Assembly: GCF_932274485.2 (NCBI RefSeq)
Contig: NC_065884.2
Location: forward strand, 71,198,046 to 71,262,045
From: Patella vulgata
Lineage: Eukaryota; Mollusca; Gastropoda; Patellidae
DNA: 64,000 nucleotides
Direction: 5' to 3'
Shown: piece by piece, positions 10,960-21,975 of the stretch
How the letters are laid out: every line of letters begins with the position of its first letter
Position numbering within the stretch: position 1 is the stretch's first letter
The notes under the pieces: model-generated
Database searches by the model: none
Told to the model about the DNA's origin: nothing
The model's input: only the letters and a program-made list of their open reading frames with translations
Translations under genes and position numbers: made by a program

Positions 10960-11470
10960 TTTCCGGTATTTCGCCCGGGTGTGAAAACCGGCGTGAACAG
11001 TGGGAATCTGTTTCGAGACTGTAGTGAAATAGGGGTGATCCGTTTCAAGACCGTAGTGAACCCGGGGTGATCCGGGGCGAACAGTGTTGATCCGTGTGCT
11101 GCTGCAAAAGAGAAGTCCATGGCGGTTTCGTTGCACAACCAATGACGATCGTTGCACTATGCCGTCAGTCACTGCACCGGAAAAAACTGCATGGTGAACC
11201 ATGGTGAACCTGCACAAACCGTAGACAAACCGCGGTGATACCATGGTTATAGGAAAGGGCAATTCGTGGTGGCATCGTGGTAACACCGATGATGACCGTA
11301 GCACCACCGCGATTCACCACGCCGGCACTGGGAAACACCGTCGCTCTACTGTGGTGAACGGGTCGCCTCGATAAACTTGGACAAATCGCTGTGATACCGT
11401 AGTGGTATCGGGATTTACTGTGACCTGCCGTGGTCGTAACCGTAGTAGTACCGGTTCCTATCATGAACTA
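10960..11470. repeat. Degenerate GC-richer short tandem repeat
   Basis: Diverged units built on words such as CCGTAGTGATACC, CCGCGGTGATACCATGG and GTGATCCG recur about every 20-30 bp. The local base composition differs from both flanks. Open frames on the minus strand here are low-complexity shadows. Confidence 0.6.
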
Positions 11471-11581
11471 AGCTGCTTTCGGGCCTAAATGGTCCTGGTT
11501 TGCACCTGTATAAGCTTTAAAGTTCAAATGACATCTAGTTTATCAGCCGTGGATCGTTCAATCAGTTTTTGTGTTAATTAT

Positions 11582-11971
11582 TTAAACATAATTTATGCAA
11601 GAGCTAAATCTGCCAATTGCAGGTATTTCTTTAGGCCTGAAATGTTATGTAAATTATTAACTTATCCAGACCATAATCAACCCTCGATGTCATCGCTAGA
11701 TTGCGATATTTACTGGATTATAATTCGATCTGCTGCTTAACGCGCATTCATGATTAAATCAAAAAATGGATAATTGATAGTATGTTTTTTTTTATCGTAC
11801 CGACTTTAGTAATGATAATCGAGCCTAGGCCGAAAATTCGTTCGCTAAATTCTCGGTTCAGAGTGGATCAATTTGACTGACATTTTCAGCATATTGCCTT
11901 TACATTATTTAGTTTTTAACTATTATAGTGAGAACTGCTAGCTCTTTATCTAATCTCCCATTATGTATCTT
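11582..11971 (+). mobile_element. M1 MITE
   Basis: Starts TTTAAACATAATTTATGCAA and ends CATTATGTATCTT. The interior has the family words GGCCTGAAATGTTATG and CAATTTGACTGACATTTTCA. Confidence 0.75.
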
Positions 11972-12202
11972 GACGGGGTTAAACAGGGTGACTCTTTATC
12001 ACCTCTTCCATTGTTATTGTCCGTCAATGACTTTAACGATATGAAGTATTCAATTGGGCGATAACTTTTTCCAGTATGCCGATTCATTTTTACCCGTGGC
12101 CGCGCATCCGTTACAGTCTATTGCGCTAGGCGGAGTCAGTTATCAGTCAGTTAGGTATTAAGAATAGACCTATCTGTTTATCTATTAATCCATCGAGGAT
12201 TA

Positions 12203-12380
12203 GTGTGGTCTAGAGTGTAGCGCTTCGAGCCCTAGCTGGCCGGTGACCTCTGACTTGCGGTCGTCATTTCGCTCCCTGGTGTGACCATATGTGGCAGGGA
12301 GATGGGGCGCCTTCTCAACCTCGTGGGTTTACTCCGGGTACTCGGTTTCTGTACACGGGAAAGAGCCCACTGCGTGCGCT
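12203..12380 (+). mobile_element. S3 SINE, partial
   Basis: Head GTGGTCTAGAGTGTAGCGCT and CGCTCCCTGGTGTG, then CTTCTCAACCTCGTGGGTTT and a body related to S1 (CTCCGGGTACTCGG). Its tail is missing. Confidence 0.6.
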
Positions 12381-12603
12381 AACATAGTACAACTGGCATC
12401 AGGCCTCGTCCATCTGATAATATTACATCCTTGGATGCTGAAGTGATTATTCCACTTCCACAATAGGTCTAGGCCTAGCTCAAAAGTCCACGACAGAGAA
12501 AATATATATGGTTAATAAATTTAAATGAAAATTTTTGGATAAAATTGGAACCCAGTGTATCTGTAACATTAGTAATTTTATCAATTTTATTTTCTTCTTG
12601 GCA

Positions 12604-12682
12604 GGTGACAGCCTTGCAACCATGGGGTCATTTTGTCTCGCCATTTTGGTGGCTATCTGTGTTTTCTCTGCACATGCTACAT
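12604..12682 (+). CDS. Glycine-rich protein exon 1 (signal peptide); CDS from 12622
   Basis: A pyrimidine-rich tract and CAG end at 12603. The ATG at 12622 opens 20 codons reading MGSFCLAILVAICVFSAHAT, a typical secretory signal: short polar start, hydrophobic core, and an Ala-x-Ala-like cleavage site (SAHA). The exon ends at 12682 before a strong GTAAGT donor, leaving one base (phase 1). The short untranslated part (12604-12621) implies a separate upstream 5'UTR exon that I could not locate. This start is preferred because it is the first ATG after the acceptor and gives a clear signal peptide. Confidence 0.85.
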
Positions 12683-12743
12683 GTAAGTAAAAGATTTTCA
12701 TTGTAAATATGTTATCCCCGTAGTCATCACGTACCTGTCTAAC

Positions 12744-12967
12744 TATTCAACATTTTAAAACTCCGTTTAATAATGTAACATTTTATTCCTCCGTTTCATA
12801 ATTCAACATTTTATTCCTCTGTTTAATAATTCAACATTTTATTCCTCCATTTAACAATTCAACATTTTATTCTTCCGTTTAATAATTCAACATTTTATTC
12901 CTCCGTTTCATAATTCAACATTTTATTCCTCTGTTTAACCATTCAAAATTTTACTCCTCCGTCTGAT
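12744..12967 (+). repeat. Tandem repeat, about 28 bp x 8
   Basis: The unit is ATTCAACATTTTATTCCTCC plus GTTTAATA with small changes; it lies just after the donor of the signal-peptide exon. Confidence 0.9.
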
Positions 12968-13418
12968 AGTTGCTATGGTAATCCACATGCGCCGATAAAT
13001 GTTGGATAGTGGATTTTTATTCCACGTATAGTTTCTCATCTTTTTGTGTTCTATCTACTGACAGATAAGGGGGTTTAGGCGAGTTACCTCCCTTGAATTA
13101 GAAAATTGCTTTTAGACCTCGCTTATATAACCCAACATGGATGTATACTTATACTTAATTTGATATGTTCGTTTGTTTGTGATTTTTGTGTATTGTGTCT
13201 TGTCCGTAGATTTGTTTTTGTATAAATTATGTGTGGTGCAGCCCCCGTGCACTTACTATTAAACACATCTTAATGTGATTTTGTTAAGGGGGTGTCCACG
13301 TTATGCCCACATTTGCGTCAAACGTAAATCCAAAGCGGGAAAACAACTTAGGTACCATCATATAATTACGATAGTAGTGTCACTCATCAATCATAGGTAC
13401 TGGTTGTTTTAATGACAA

Positions 13419-13468
13419 ATGAAATTAAATGAAATGGGGTTCAACATCCGACTGTTCTGCTTTCTGCT
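13419..13468 (-). mobile_element. S2 SINE tail fragment
   Basis: GAAATGGGGTTCAACATCC then GACTGTTCTGC: an antisense tail with under 50 bp of element. Confidence 0.6.
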
Positions 13469-13795
13469 CTGGCATTTTGAAGACAAACCGGAAATGGGGT
13501 TTGACATCTTGTTAGCACAATGCTTACGTTATTTTTAGACTAACATGTGTGCAATGCTGATTGGGAGAAGTTTGCTCGGTCTAGTCTCCCTTGAATTTCA
13601 ATTGTCATGATGGGTTATTTTAAGTGTGCATATACCAATGTCTACATTGGTGGGGTCCGATTTTCATCACAGTCTCGCAGTGATGGACAGACTTGAAAAA
13701 ATCCGAAGGGTCTTTTCGACCCTCACCCGGATTGGAGTCCGGGGCATTCTATTAGTAGTCAACATAAATAACAGTAACATAGAATTGACAACATC

Positions 13796-14143
13796 AATCG
13801 GATTAAAACACAGATCCTATTTCGTTTCGTTTTTATAGTTCAAATTTTCGTTTTACTTGTCTTTACTACACTGGGATCCGGAAGAGTTGTTATCATTGAC
13901 GTATTCTGAATGGTGTGAGGGCTTAGCTACTGAAACGGTCTGTTACGGTGAGCTTTTGCGTGTTTTGCACGAAACTGTGAGTAATCTATTAGTAATATCA
14001 ATGCTGATTGGTTAATCAAGATCAATGTCTGACGTCATAGGGTCAAAAGCCGCTCGTACGACCGGTCAGATCTTTATGTAGTGTAGGCCATCGAAAGTAT
14101 AAAAAAAACGAAACGAAATATAGATCTGTATTTTAATCAGATT
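13796..14143 (+). mobile_element. M2 MITE
   Basis: Inverted ends AATCGGATTAAAACACAGAT and ATCTGTATTTTAATCAGATT, each followed inward by a TTTCGTTTCGTTTT arm. The interior holds TGATTGGTTAATC and GACGTCATAGGGTCAAAAGC. It ends about 35 bp before exon 2 of the glycine-rich gene. Confidence 0.85.
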
Positions 14144-14177
14144 GGTAAAATATAAAATTCGGATTATTCTGTTTCAG

Positions 14178-14207
14178 TTTACAAGCCAGCCGAGCTTCCT
14201 GTTAACG
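14178..14207 (+). CDS. Glycine-rich protein exon 2 (30 bp)
   Basis: Flanked by TTTCAG and a GTAAAT donor. It is phase 1 at both ends and adds FYKPAELPVN plus the first base of a glycine codon. It would form the start of the mature protein. The exon length is a multiple of three, so skipping it would not shift the frame. An M2 element ends about 30 bp upstream of its acceptor. Confidence 0.75.
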
Positions 14208-14282
14208 GTAAATGATTTTAGTATATCTTCGCTAAGACACGGAAGACCATTAAGGTCAATCAAGTGAGGAAAAAAAATATTT

Positions 14283-14371
14283 GATTATCTCATAATTATG
14301 AGGTAACTATCTGGTAATTACGAGATAACTATCTGGTAATTACGAGATAACTATCTGGTAATTACGAGATA
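14283..14371 (+). repeat. Tandem repeat, about 23 bp x 3-4
   Basis: The unit is AACTATCTGGTAATTACGAG AT. Confidence 0.85.
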
Positions 14372-14404
14372 CCAAGATATTTAGTGTCACTTGATTGCAC
14401 CTAA

Positions 14405-14862
14405 TGATCTTCCAATCTGATATTTAAAAAAGAACATGTAAGAGATTGGTTGGGGGGGGGGGGGGGTCGCAATGGTTGGATCAGAAGATCTGTCATTGGG
14501 TCAAGTGGCGTAGTTTCGATACCTCGACTGTCCAGTCTCTTGGGTTTTCGCCGGGTCCTTCGGTTTTCTCCCACTACTAAAAAACCCTATGCTCTAGCCA
14601 ATTATTGAATCTAATTACGAGATACCCTAATGCACTTCCAATCTGATATTTAAAAAAAAAAAAAAAAAAAAAGTACAAGTACGGGGGGGGGGGGGGGTGC
14701 GTTGGATCACAAGATCTGTCATTGGGTCAAGTGGCGTGATTTCGATACCCCACCTGTCCAACCTCGTGGGTTTTCTTCGGGTTCCTCCCACTGCTTAAAA
14801 CCTCTATGCTCTAGCCAATTTTTTAACCTAGTTTGTGTTGAGTAGACGTTACCCCCCCCCCC
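14405..14862 (+). repeat. Tandem duplication carrying two S1 SINEs
   Basis: A block of about 226 bp (CTTCCAATCTGATATTTAAA, G run, S1 head and body) occurs twice, with S1 parts at 14453-14609 and 14686-14860. Only the second keeps a tail (GTAGACGTTACCCC). The poly(A) and poly(G) runs differ in length. Confidence 0.75.
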
Positions 14863-15189
14863 CCCACTCTCTAGCCAGTTGGTATTACATCACATCCTAA
14901 TGTTTGCCAATAACGCATTAGGATGTGACGTCACACAAAGAACTATACTGCGTGTGACCTTAAAAGTCAGTCATTTTTGTACAGTGGTAAATGAAAGCCT
15001 TCAAACTGTGTTAGATGCACTGTTGGACAAGTGCACGATACCCGTTTTAGCAGATTTGTTTAGGGATAGTTTAAAGTAAGAAACATTACAGAATTATGAG
15101 TGCAAATCTTTTGAGACTAAAGTTCCTCCAACACTTGTGTTCATATAATATGTCTTTATCGGCCACCGCCGTCTACAAAAAACAAGCAA

Positions 15190-16445
15190 ACTGAAAATGA
15201 ATTTGTTGAAGAGTTATCTTTGCTTCTCTCTAAGAATTCCAAACGGAATGTTGTGCTACTTGGTGACTTTAACATTCATTACAACCCAAATTCTCCATTT
15301 GTCAAAAAAGTCGTCAGAATCTTAAAACTGCACGATCTTCAACAACATGTTCATCAGCCAACTCATAAAGCAGGCCACATCCTTGATTGGATTGTCACTC
15401 GCCAAGATTGCACCTTGATAGAAGACGTCAACATAAGAGATATACAGATCGCTGATCACTACCTGATATCTTCAAAATGGAATTTTGAAAAGCCCCAACC
15501 CGATAAACTGTTAAAGTCTATTGGAAAGATACGATCCATTCAGTTTGACGCTTTCCGCGCTGACCTTGCTTCATCTGACCTAGTTTTTAACCCTCCTCAA
15601 GACCCAGATGACCTTGCTGTCCTGTACAACACGACGCTGCTCACCAGCCTGGACCAGCATGCTCCAATCGTTACATCACAACAACTCAAATTACTACCTG
15701 ATCTGAAAATCACCATTGGTAATTCAGAAATAAATTTCTCCAAAAATGTTCGAAACCTTGGAGTTATATTTGATCCTTCTCTGAAAATGGACACTCAGGT
15801 TGATATGGTATGCCGTACATGCTACTATCATCTACGTTGCATATGCAACATCAGAGACTATTCCACTGCTGACGCTTTAAACTACTTGTGAGATCACTGA
15901 TTTTATCAAGGATTGATTATTGTAATACATGTAGTTTACTCTATGGAATCCCACAAGCACTTCTAGCCAAGATCCAGAAAGTTCTTAATACTGCAGCCCG
16001 AATAGTAACAAGGACACAGAAGTTTGATCACATCCGGAATGCGCTAGCTTCTTTACACTGGTTACCCGCTGAGGCGCGAGACAAATACAAAATACTAACA
16101 CTAGTGTATAAATGTCGCAATAATGCAGCTCCTCAATACTTATCTGAACTCTTATATGACTACAACCCTATTAGATCACTTCGCTCTCAAAATAAACAGT
16201 CACTAGTTGTTCCAAGATATAATTTAAAGTCATATGGGTATAGGTCGTTCAGTTCAGCTAGGCCTTGATTATGGAACGAACTTCCACAACAGATCAAGAA
16301 TCAACAAACTTTTAATCAATTTTAATCCGCACTAAAGCCTTTCCTGTTTCGACAGTTTTACCAGTAGAGCCATTACTAAAAGCGTTTTGAGCATGTGTCA
16401 ACATGGGGAAGACGCTATATAAAACCTCATTATTATTATTATTAC
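15190..16445 (+). mobile_element. L2/CR1-type LINE relic lacking the reverse transcriptase core
   Basis: From 15220 the frame reads NVVLLGDFNIHYNP and ADHYLISS, the end of an AP-type endonuclease (GDFN and DHxL motifs). It then passes without a stop to NLGVIFDPSLKMDTQV, the post-catalytic part of the RT. The palm region with its Asp-Asp motif is absent, so a large internal deletion fell in frame. At about 15888 the frame shifts and continues as SLILSRIDYCNTCSLLYGIP, then LNTAARIVTRTQKFDHI, LHWLPAE and NKQSLVVPRYNLKSYGYRSF; a stop at 16266 interrupts the RPxLWNELP motif. The element ends in GCTATATAA and (ATT)n at about 16432-16445, typical of the L2 group. It lies in intron 2 of the glycine-rich gene, is 5'-truncated and is dead. 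Confidence 0.85.
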
Positions 16446-16525
16446 CAGTAACTGTTTTTTTGTGTTGTGATATAAATTCAGTTTAATTTCCCTTTGATCA
16501 CTTGTAATCTATTGTTTGTTTTCAG

Positions 16526-16555
16526 TTGGTGGTGGTCCGAAATTCACAAACTATA
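16526..16555 (+). CDS. Glycine-rich protein exon 3 (30 bp)
   Basis: Acceptor TTTTCAG and a consensus GTAAGT donor. It is phase 1 to phase 1 and reads VGGGPKFTNY. The triple glycine foreshadows the large repeat exon. It lies about 80 bp downstream of the (ATT)n end of the L2-type LINE relic in the same intron. Confidence 0.75.
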
Positions 16556-17026
16556 GTAAGTATGAATTTTCTTAAAGGGACAATAACACTCTTGCTGGCT
16601 TGACAGGTCCAGAAAATAAAAAAAATAGCCTTATTCTAAGTACTAGATGTGTTAGTGTCCTACCTGTTGTGTAAATTATCCATTAAATCCTATTTTTAAG
16701 TCCAAGTCACATTTGAAAAGCTTTACGTCAGGCTTTTCAAATCATTTAGTTGAATTTTTCCAATTTTTTAAATTAGGTGTGTTAAGATGAAATTTGTATC
16801 ATCAATTAATTGGAATATTGTAAAATAGTACAATTTGTTGACAAGAATAAATATTGGGACATATTATTCAGTTACAACAAGAGTGGTATTGAGCCTTTAA
16901 GATTGTGGCGGTTTTATTGGCCTACGTTCATTTACATTTTGCTATATGTTCCCTTGAGCATTTAGGGTTCATAATATGCGACGTCACTGTATGTGTCGTA
17001 CAACTAATGATAGCCATGGTGATACA

Positions 17027-17147
17027 CCCCACCCCCTGCGACCCTACTCCTTGTCACGTACAACCGGGGATTCGAAACCACGCCAGTCGACTCAATGACA
17101 AACTTTATGATACAGCGCGCGCACGCAAACCATTCAGCCATCCACCC
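17027..17147 (-). mobile_element. S1 SINE head
   Basis: Antisense head only, from ACCCTACTCCTTGTCACGT through GGGGATTCGAAACCACGCC to CAGCCATCCACCCC. Confidence 0.75.
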
Positions 17148-17212
17148 CACCACCCCCCACCAATGCCAATGGAGGCTACAAAGATTTTCAAATAAGGTTT
17201 CCTTGGCTTAGA

Positions 17213-17325
17213 GTGAAGCAATTTGACTGAAATTTTCAGCGTAATTCCTTTACAACATCTAGTTTTTGACTATTATAGTGATAACTGCCAGCTCTTGATC
17301 TAATCTTCCATTACATATCTTTAAT
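17213..17325 (+). mobile_element. M1 MITE 3' part
   Basis: CAATTTGACTGAAATTTTCA through CAGCTCTTGATCTAATCTTC to ATATCTTTAATG, the right end of the family. Confidence 0.7.
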
Positions 17326-17470
17326 GTAGCATCCGGGGTCGGATTAAGGGGGTGGGGGCTGTGCCATAAATTAATATATCATGTTATGTAGCATCGAATA
17401 ACCAGGCGTCTCTAAAGACTTGATAACCAGACGTCTATATAGTCTTGATAACCTTTTCTTATCCTTTCAG

Positions 17471-17494
17471 ATCCGATTAACAGAAACGTCGATG
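17471..17494 (+). CDS. Glycine-rich protein exon 4 (24 bp)
   Basis: Acceptor CCTTTCAG and donor GTGAGT. It is phase 1 at both ends and adds NPINRNVD, where the Asn codon is completed across the junction. At 24 bp it is among the smaller internal exon lengths and would probably depend on splicing enhancers. The call rests on the splice signals and the unbroken frame on both sides. Confidence 0.72.
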
Positions 17495-18073
17495 GTGAGT
17501 AAAACATTTTATAAACAAGACTTCCTTCATCTACATTTAAATAAGATATTAACTTAAGCCTGCCTCACAATGGGGATGCATTACCCTGGTGACACCTACG
17601 CACCATGTACTTCAGATGACGCAACTGGTTACGGCCGTCAGTTCTAGACAACACCACTGCGTTACGAACATAAACAGGGATCTTTAACTAATTTTGCACA
17701 ATTCTTGATAAAGACCCCTCATCTTCAATAGAAGACTTGGTCATACTTTAGCCCCGAATATCTTATCAAGGCCTACACGTAATACCCTGGGTATTTCGGC
17801 ACTAATTTCGACTGGGTATTCACCCAGCATGAGAGCCTATCAGATTCCTCGATCATCGCGTACCTGTGATAATCGGGTTCGTCCAATTTTAAGGTTTCCG
17901 TGGAAGCCGCTATATTTGATTTTAGTGTGTTTGTGTTACAATCTCTGATTGGACGCTACTGTTCACGTGTGTAGAATAAATGGAGGTAACATGGCTATAA
18001 GTTGGAGAATTGTAAAGTAATCTACCAACGTCTAGTTGTTGTAAAACATCGTGGTCGCTGCTTCATGGATAAA

Positions 18074-18452
18074 GAAATGAAATGAAATGAAATGAAATGG
18101 GGGTTAACGTCCTACTGTTCTGCTCCTATACTAGGCTAATGAAGACGGACATACGTCATACAGTGTGCGATGAGGGAAATTTTGCCCGGGCAGGGGCACT
18201 ATCGCCTACTCTTATATCGAATTCCAACTGCCAAAGGGATCTTTTACGTGCATTCCAATGTATACACGGGACCTCGGTTTTTCGTCTCATCCGAAGGACT
18301 AGACAGCTGTTCTTGTCAGGCCCTCCGTTCTGCACCACTGACAAGGGGAAACCACGTCGGAAAATCCGGATGAACTTTCTCGGCCAATACAGGGATCGAA
18401 CACCCGCCCTCCAGGCTAGCGAGCCAGCGTCTTAACCACCTAGCCACCTCAT
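18074..18452 (-). mobile_element. S2 SINE, full length
   Basis: Antisense copy from (GAAAT)n to the head (CTTAACCACCTAGCCACC). In intron 4 of the glycine-rich gene. Confidence 0.85.
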
Positions 18453-18550
18453 GGAGAAAGACTAGAGAGCTTATAGTAATAAGGAGTAGTGGATCGAATC
18501 GTGAACTGTGTATGAATATTGAAAACTGGTTCGCTTGTGTGTGTGTGGAC

Positions 18551-18608
18551 GTCTTCATTAGCCCAGTATATGAGCAGAACAGTAGGACCTTAAACCTCAT
18601 TTCATTTC
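18551..18608 (+). mobile_element. S2 SINE tail fragment
   Basis: GTCTTCATTAGCCCAG to CATTTCATTTC, sense. Confidence 0.65.
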
Positions 18609-18609
18609 G

Positions 18610-18905
18610 CGGGGGTTGGATGGCCGAATGGTTAGCACGTGCGCGTATTATCATAAGGCCTGTCATTGAGTCAACTGGCGTGGTTTCGAATCCCCGGTTG
18701 TACGTGACAAGGAGTAGAGTCGCCTATTCAACCTCGTGGGGTTTCTCCGGGTCCTCCGGGTCCTATGGTTTCCTCCCACTGCTAAAGACTCCTACGCGCA
18801 AGCGAATTATTGAAATAAAATTAAACCATATGTTAGTCCTGAAATGACCTAGTTTGTGTCGAGTGGACGTTAAACCTCATTTCTCTCTCTCCCTCTCTCT
18901 CCCTC
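18610..18905 (+). mobile_element. S1 SINE, full length
   Basis: Head GGTTGGATGGCCGAATGG, intact B box GGTTTCGAATCCCCGG, body with a small internal duplication of GGGTCCTCCGGGTCCT, tail and (TC)n. Confidence 0.9.
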
Positions 18906-19210
18906 TCTCATTTCATTTCGTCTGTGTGTGCTCCGTGTTGTTTCGTATTGGACCTAAACATGTCGACTGTTGAAACCACAATCAACTGTATATGGGCTCT
19001 GACTCAGTCTATATACCTAATTGGTTAATCCTCTGTTTCATCTTTTAATGGTATATATAATAAGCTGATACTAATATCTACGATAATGCACCTATGTTAC
19101 ATCAATAGCTTGTTATAGCTACTCATGTTCACTCTCCCTGCATTCCATTGGATAGTTCGCACTGATGTTTGTATATATATATTCTTTCTCATTTTCTATC
19201 TATCTGTGTT

Positions 19211-19290
19211 ATATGCTTGATAACGACTTGTGAAATCTTGTTGAAACATCACAGTGAAATAAACCATAGTAATTATTATCCATAAATAGT
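19211..19290 (+). repeat. Fragment related to the hairpin at 34543
   Basis: GCTTGATAACGACTTGTGAA then TGTTGAAACATCACAG and AATAAACC resemble the right arm of the 34543-34761 hairpin. Confidence 0.45.
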
Positions 19291-20083
19291 GTGTTTTTGA
19301 TTTTGAAAACCTAATTGGTGTGGACATATATCTGATACCAATTAATAAATTGCATGTAATCGAAACAATTTTCACTCATACCCCAAAACTTCAAACAATG
19401 ATAACTTCGCTTTGAATACAATTGTTTGAATAGAATGTTGAAAACATTCTATTTTAGAACTATCACGAACGAATGTATATGAATGTATATAAACGCATTT
19501 GCATTCAATCGTGTTTTTACTGTAATTTCTAATCAGTTATGTTCGGTTCAAATTGAATGTCAGTATTTGGCGTCTGGTTATTCCAGTCTACGTCAGTAGT
19601 ATTCTTCTGTGGAATACGTTTAGCCTCATTTATCGAATCGATTCATTATAATTGGCGCTCGAAAGCATTCTAGCACGCGATTTGGGTGTTTTTGATTTTG
19701 AAAACCTAATTGGTGTGGACATATATCTGATACCAATTAATAAATTGCATGTAATCGAAACAATTTTCACTCATACCCCAAAACTTCAAACAATGATAAC
19801 TTCGCTTTGAATACAGTTGTTTGAATAGAATGTTGAAAACATTCTATTTTAGAACTATCACGAACGAATGTATATGAATGTATATAAACGCATTTGCATT
19901 CAATCGTGTTTTTACTGTAATTTCTAATCAGTTATGTTCGGTTCAAATTGAATGTCAGTATTTGGCGTCTGGTTATTCCAGTCTACGTCAGTAGTATTCT
20001 TCTGTGGAATACGTTTAGCCTCATTTATCGAATCGATTCATTATAATTGGCGCTCGAAAGCATTCTAGCACGCGATTTGGGTG
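19291..20083 (+). repeat. Near-identical 395-bp tandem duplication (M3-type sequence)
   Basis: Copies at 19291-19685 and 19686-20080, plus a few bases of shared edge. By eye they differ by one base (ACAATTGTTTG against ACAGTTGTTTG). The unit contains M3 words such as GGCGTCTGGTTATTCCAGTC. Confidence 0.92.
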
Positions 20084-20236
20084 CCAATTTTAAATTTTTC
20101 ATTTTGTCTTAAATACTGGATATCAGAAGCCTATCTTTTCATGGTTGATTTAAATTGACCAATAAGTCATGCTTGCAATGGCGAAAACGTTGGGTGATAT
20201 TGAGTTAGAGACATTCCTCCTTTAAAGCCTTTCAGG
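20084..20236 (+). mobile_element. M3 MITE right end
   Basis: Continues from the duplication with TTTTCATTTTGTCTTAAATA and GATATTGAGTTAGAGACATT, ending CCTCCTTTAA, the right inverted terminus of M3. Confidence 0.65.
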
Positions 20237-20392
20237 GTTGATCGGTTAATCGCTTTGAAAAACAGAATCTCCAATTCATTTTTGGCGTAGACATTCGCCA
20301 AATTGACAAACACCTTTTACAATGCTCTAAATGGGCCTACATTGTTTGCTTGACACCACCATGCTTTTTATATACTGATGTTTTAATTTCAG

Positions 20393-20425
20393 TTCTTGGA
20401 ATCCAGTCTCAGAAACGAATAGACA
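20393..20425 (+). CDS. Glycine-rich protein exon 5 (33 bp)
   Basis: Acceptor TAATTTCAG and donor GTGAGT. It is phase 1 at both ends and reads VLGIQSQKRID. The R-x-D end joins the next exon as an acidic/basic transition. It follows the 395-bp tandem duplication in intron 4 and precedes a long AT-rich tandem array. Confidence 0.75.
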
Positions 20426-20449
20426 GTGAGTAAAATAAACAAATAAATA

Positions 20450-20995
20450 AATAGCAGTATTGCATAATAGCATTACATTCTATTAAATTAAGTAACAGTA
20501 GGCCTGACATACCTAGCAGTATTACATTACATAGTAGTATTATATTACATTACATAGCAGTATTATATTACACTGCATGGCAGTATTACATTATATTACA
20601 TAAGTAATATACTATATGCAATACTGATAGCAGTATTATATTACATAGCAGTATTATATTACATTGCATAGCAGTATTATATTACATTACATAGTAGTAT
20701 CATATTACATTACATAGCAGTATTATATTACACTGCATGGTAGTATTATATTATATTACATATGTAACATACTATGTAATGTAATACTGCTAGTTATTTT
20801 AGGCCTACTGTTAATTAATTTAATAGAATGTAATGCTATTATGCAATACTGATAGCAGTATTATATTACATGGCAGTATTATATAACATTGCATAGCAGT
20901 ATTATATTACATTGCATAGCAGTATTATATTACATTGCATAGCAGTATTATATTACATTACATAGCAGTATTATATTACATTACATATCACTACA
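20450..20995. repeat. AT-rich tandem array with inverted arms
   Basis: Many copies of TAGCAGTATTATATTACATT in slightly varied spacing. Inside it, about 20450-20503 and 20797-20862 form an inverted repeat (GCATAATAGCATTACATTCT and its complement). Confidence 0.85.
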
Positions 20996-21126
20996 GTTCA
21001 GTCTTGTAAATGTCGTGTCTGGTCGCGTTTTATTTATTTTATTAGATCGAGTTATTGCAAATGTTTCTCCTGGTCGAGTCGAGTTTAAGTGTGGTTTAAT
21101 GGTAAAATTAATATTAATGCGTAATA

Positions 21127-21533
21127 TTAAACATGCATTATGCAAGAGCAAAATTTGCTTATTACAAGTCTTTCTTTAGGCCTGAAATGTTATCTAAATT
21201 ATCAATTAGACATTAATTAACTTATCCAGACCGTAATAAACTTTCGATGTCAAGGCTAGCCTTCGATGTTGACTGGATTAAATTCTTAAATGTCGCTAAC
21301 GGCCGTTGATAATTAAATCAGAAAAAGTGGATAATCGAGACTATGCTGTTTATATTAATGATTTTAGTAATGGTGACCGAGACTATGCAAAAATTTCACC
21401 CGCTTCTTTCTCGGCTCATAGTGGATCAATTTGACTGAAATTTTCAGCAAATTACCTTTACACTATCTAGTGTTTAACTATTATAGCGAGAACTGCCATC
21501 TTTTTTATCTTATCTCCCATAATGTATCTTTAA
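21127..21533 (+). mobile_element. M1 MITE
   Basis: TTAAACATGCATTATGCAAG to CATAATGTATCTTTAA; full length with TTAA at both tips. Confidence 0.8.
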
Positions 21534-21975
21534 TAAACAACAACTCGTGACTAATTTCACTCGTGTTGTTTCAATATATTGCTTAATGTCTTAAGCTCGA
21601 GACCATTAAACAACTTAAAATACAGACACTCGCACGTGCTTTGCAATGAAATACGTCACACGGGTCCAATATCTCAACTAGTATAAATAATGTATGTTTG
21701 GCACATTGCCCGTGCCATTATTTGAAATAATGGTACGCCAACATCAAAGGATGACGTCACATCTGTATTAATTTATTGATTATATCGAGATATTGTCAAT
21801 GCCTGACCCAGTTTAATGTATTTTATTATAGATCGAGTTACTGTAAATGTTGCGACTGGTCATACACATGGACAAGGTAAGAATTATTATATTTTACCGC
21901 TTGCCAATGGGGGGGGGGGGGCGTGACTCCAAGCTGGTACTTTATAAGCTCGTGGGTTTCCCACAGCTGCTCCAA

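Noticed and set aside
18610-18700. Functional tRNA gene
   Set aside because: A and B boxes are present, but the sequence continues into the SINE body, is present in dozens of copies, and lacks a convincing cloverleaf.
21832-21850. Possible small exon between an ATTATAG acceptor and GTAAAT
   Set aside because: It would break the phase-1 chain, and a near copy of the same words at 21045 shows it is part of a repeat. Direct splicing of 20425 to 22427 keeps the frame.
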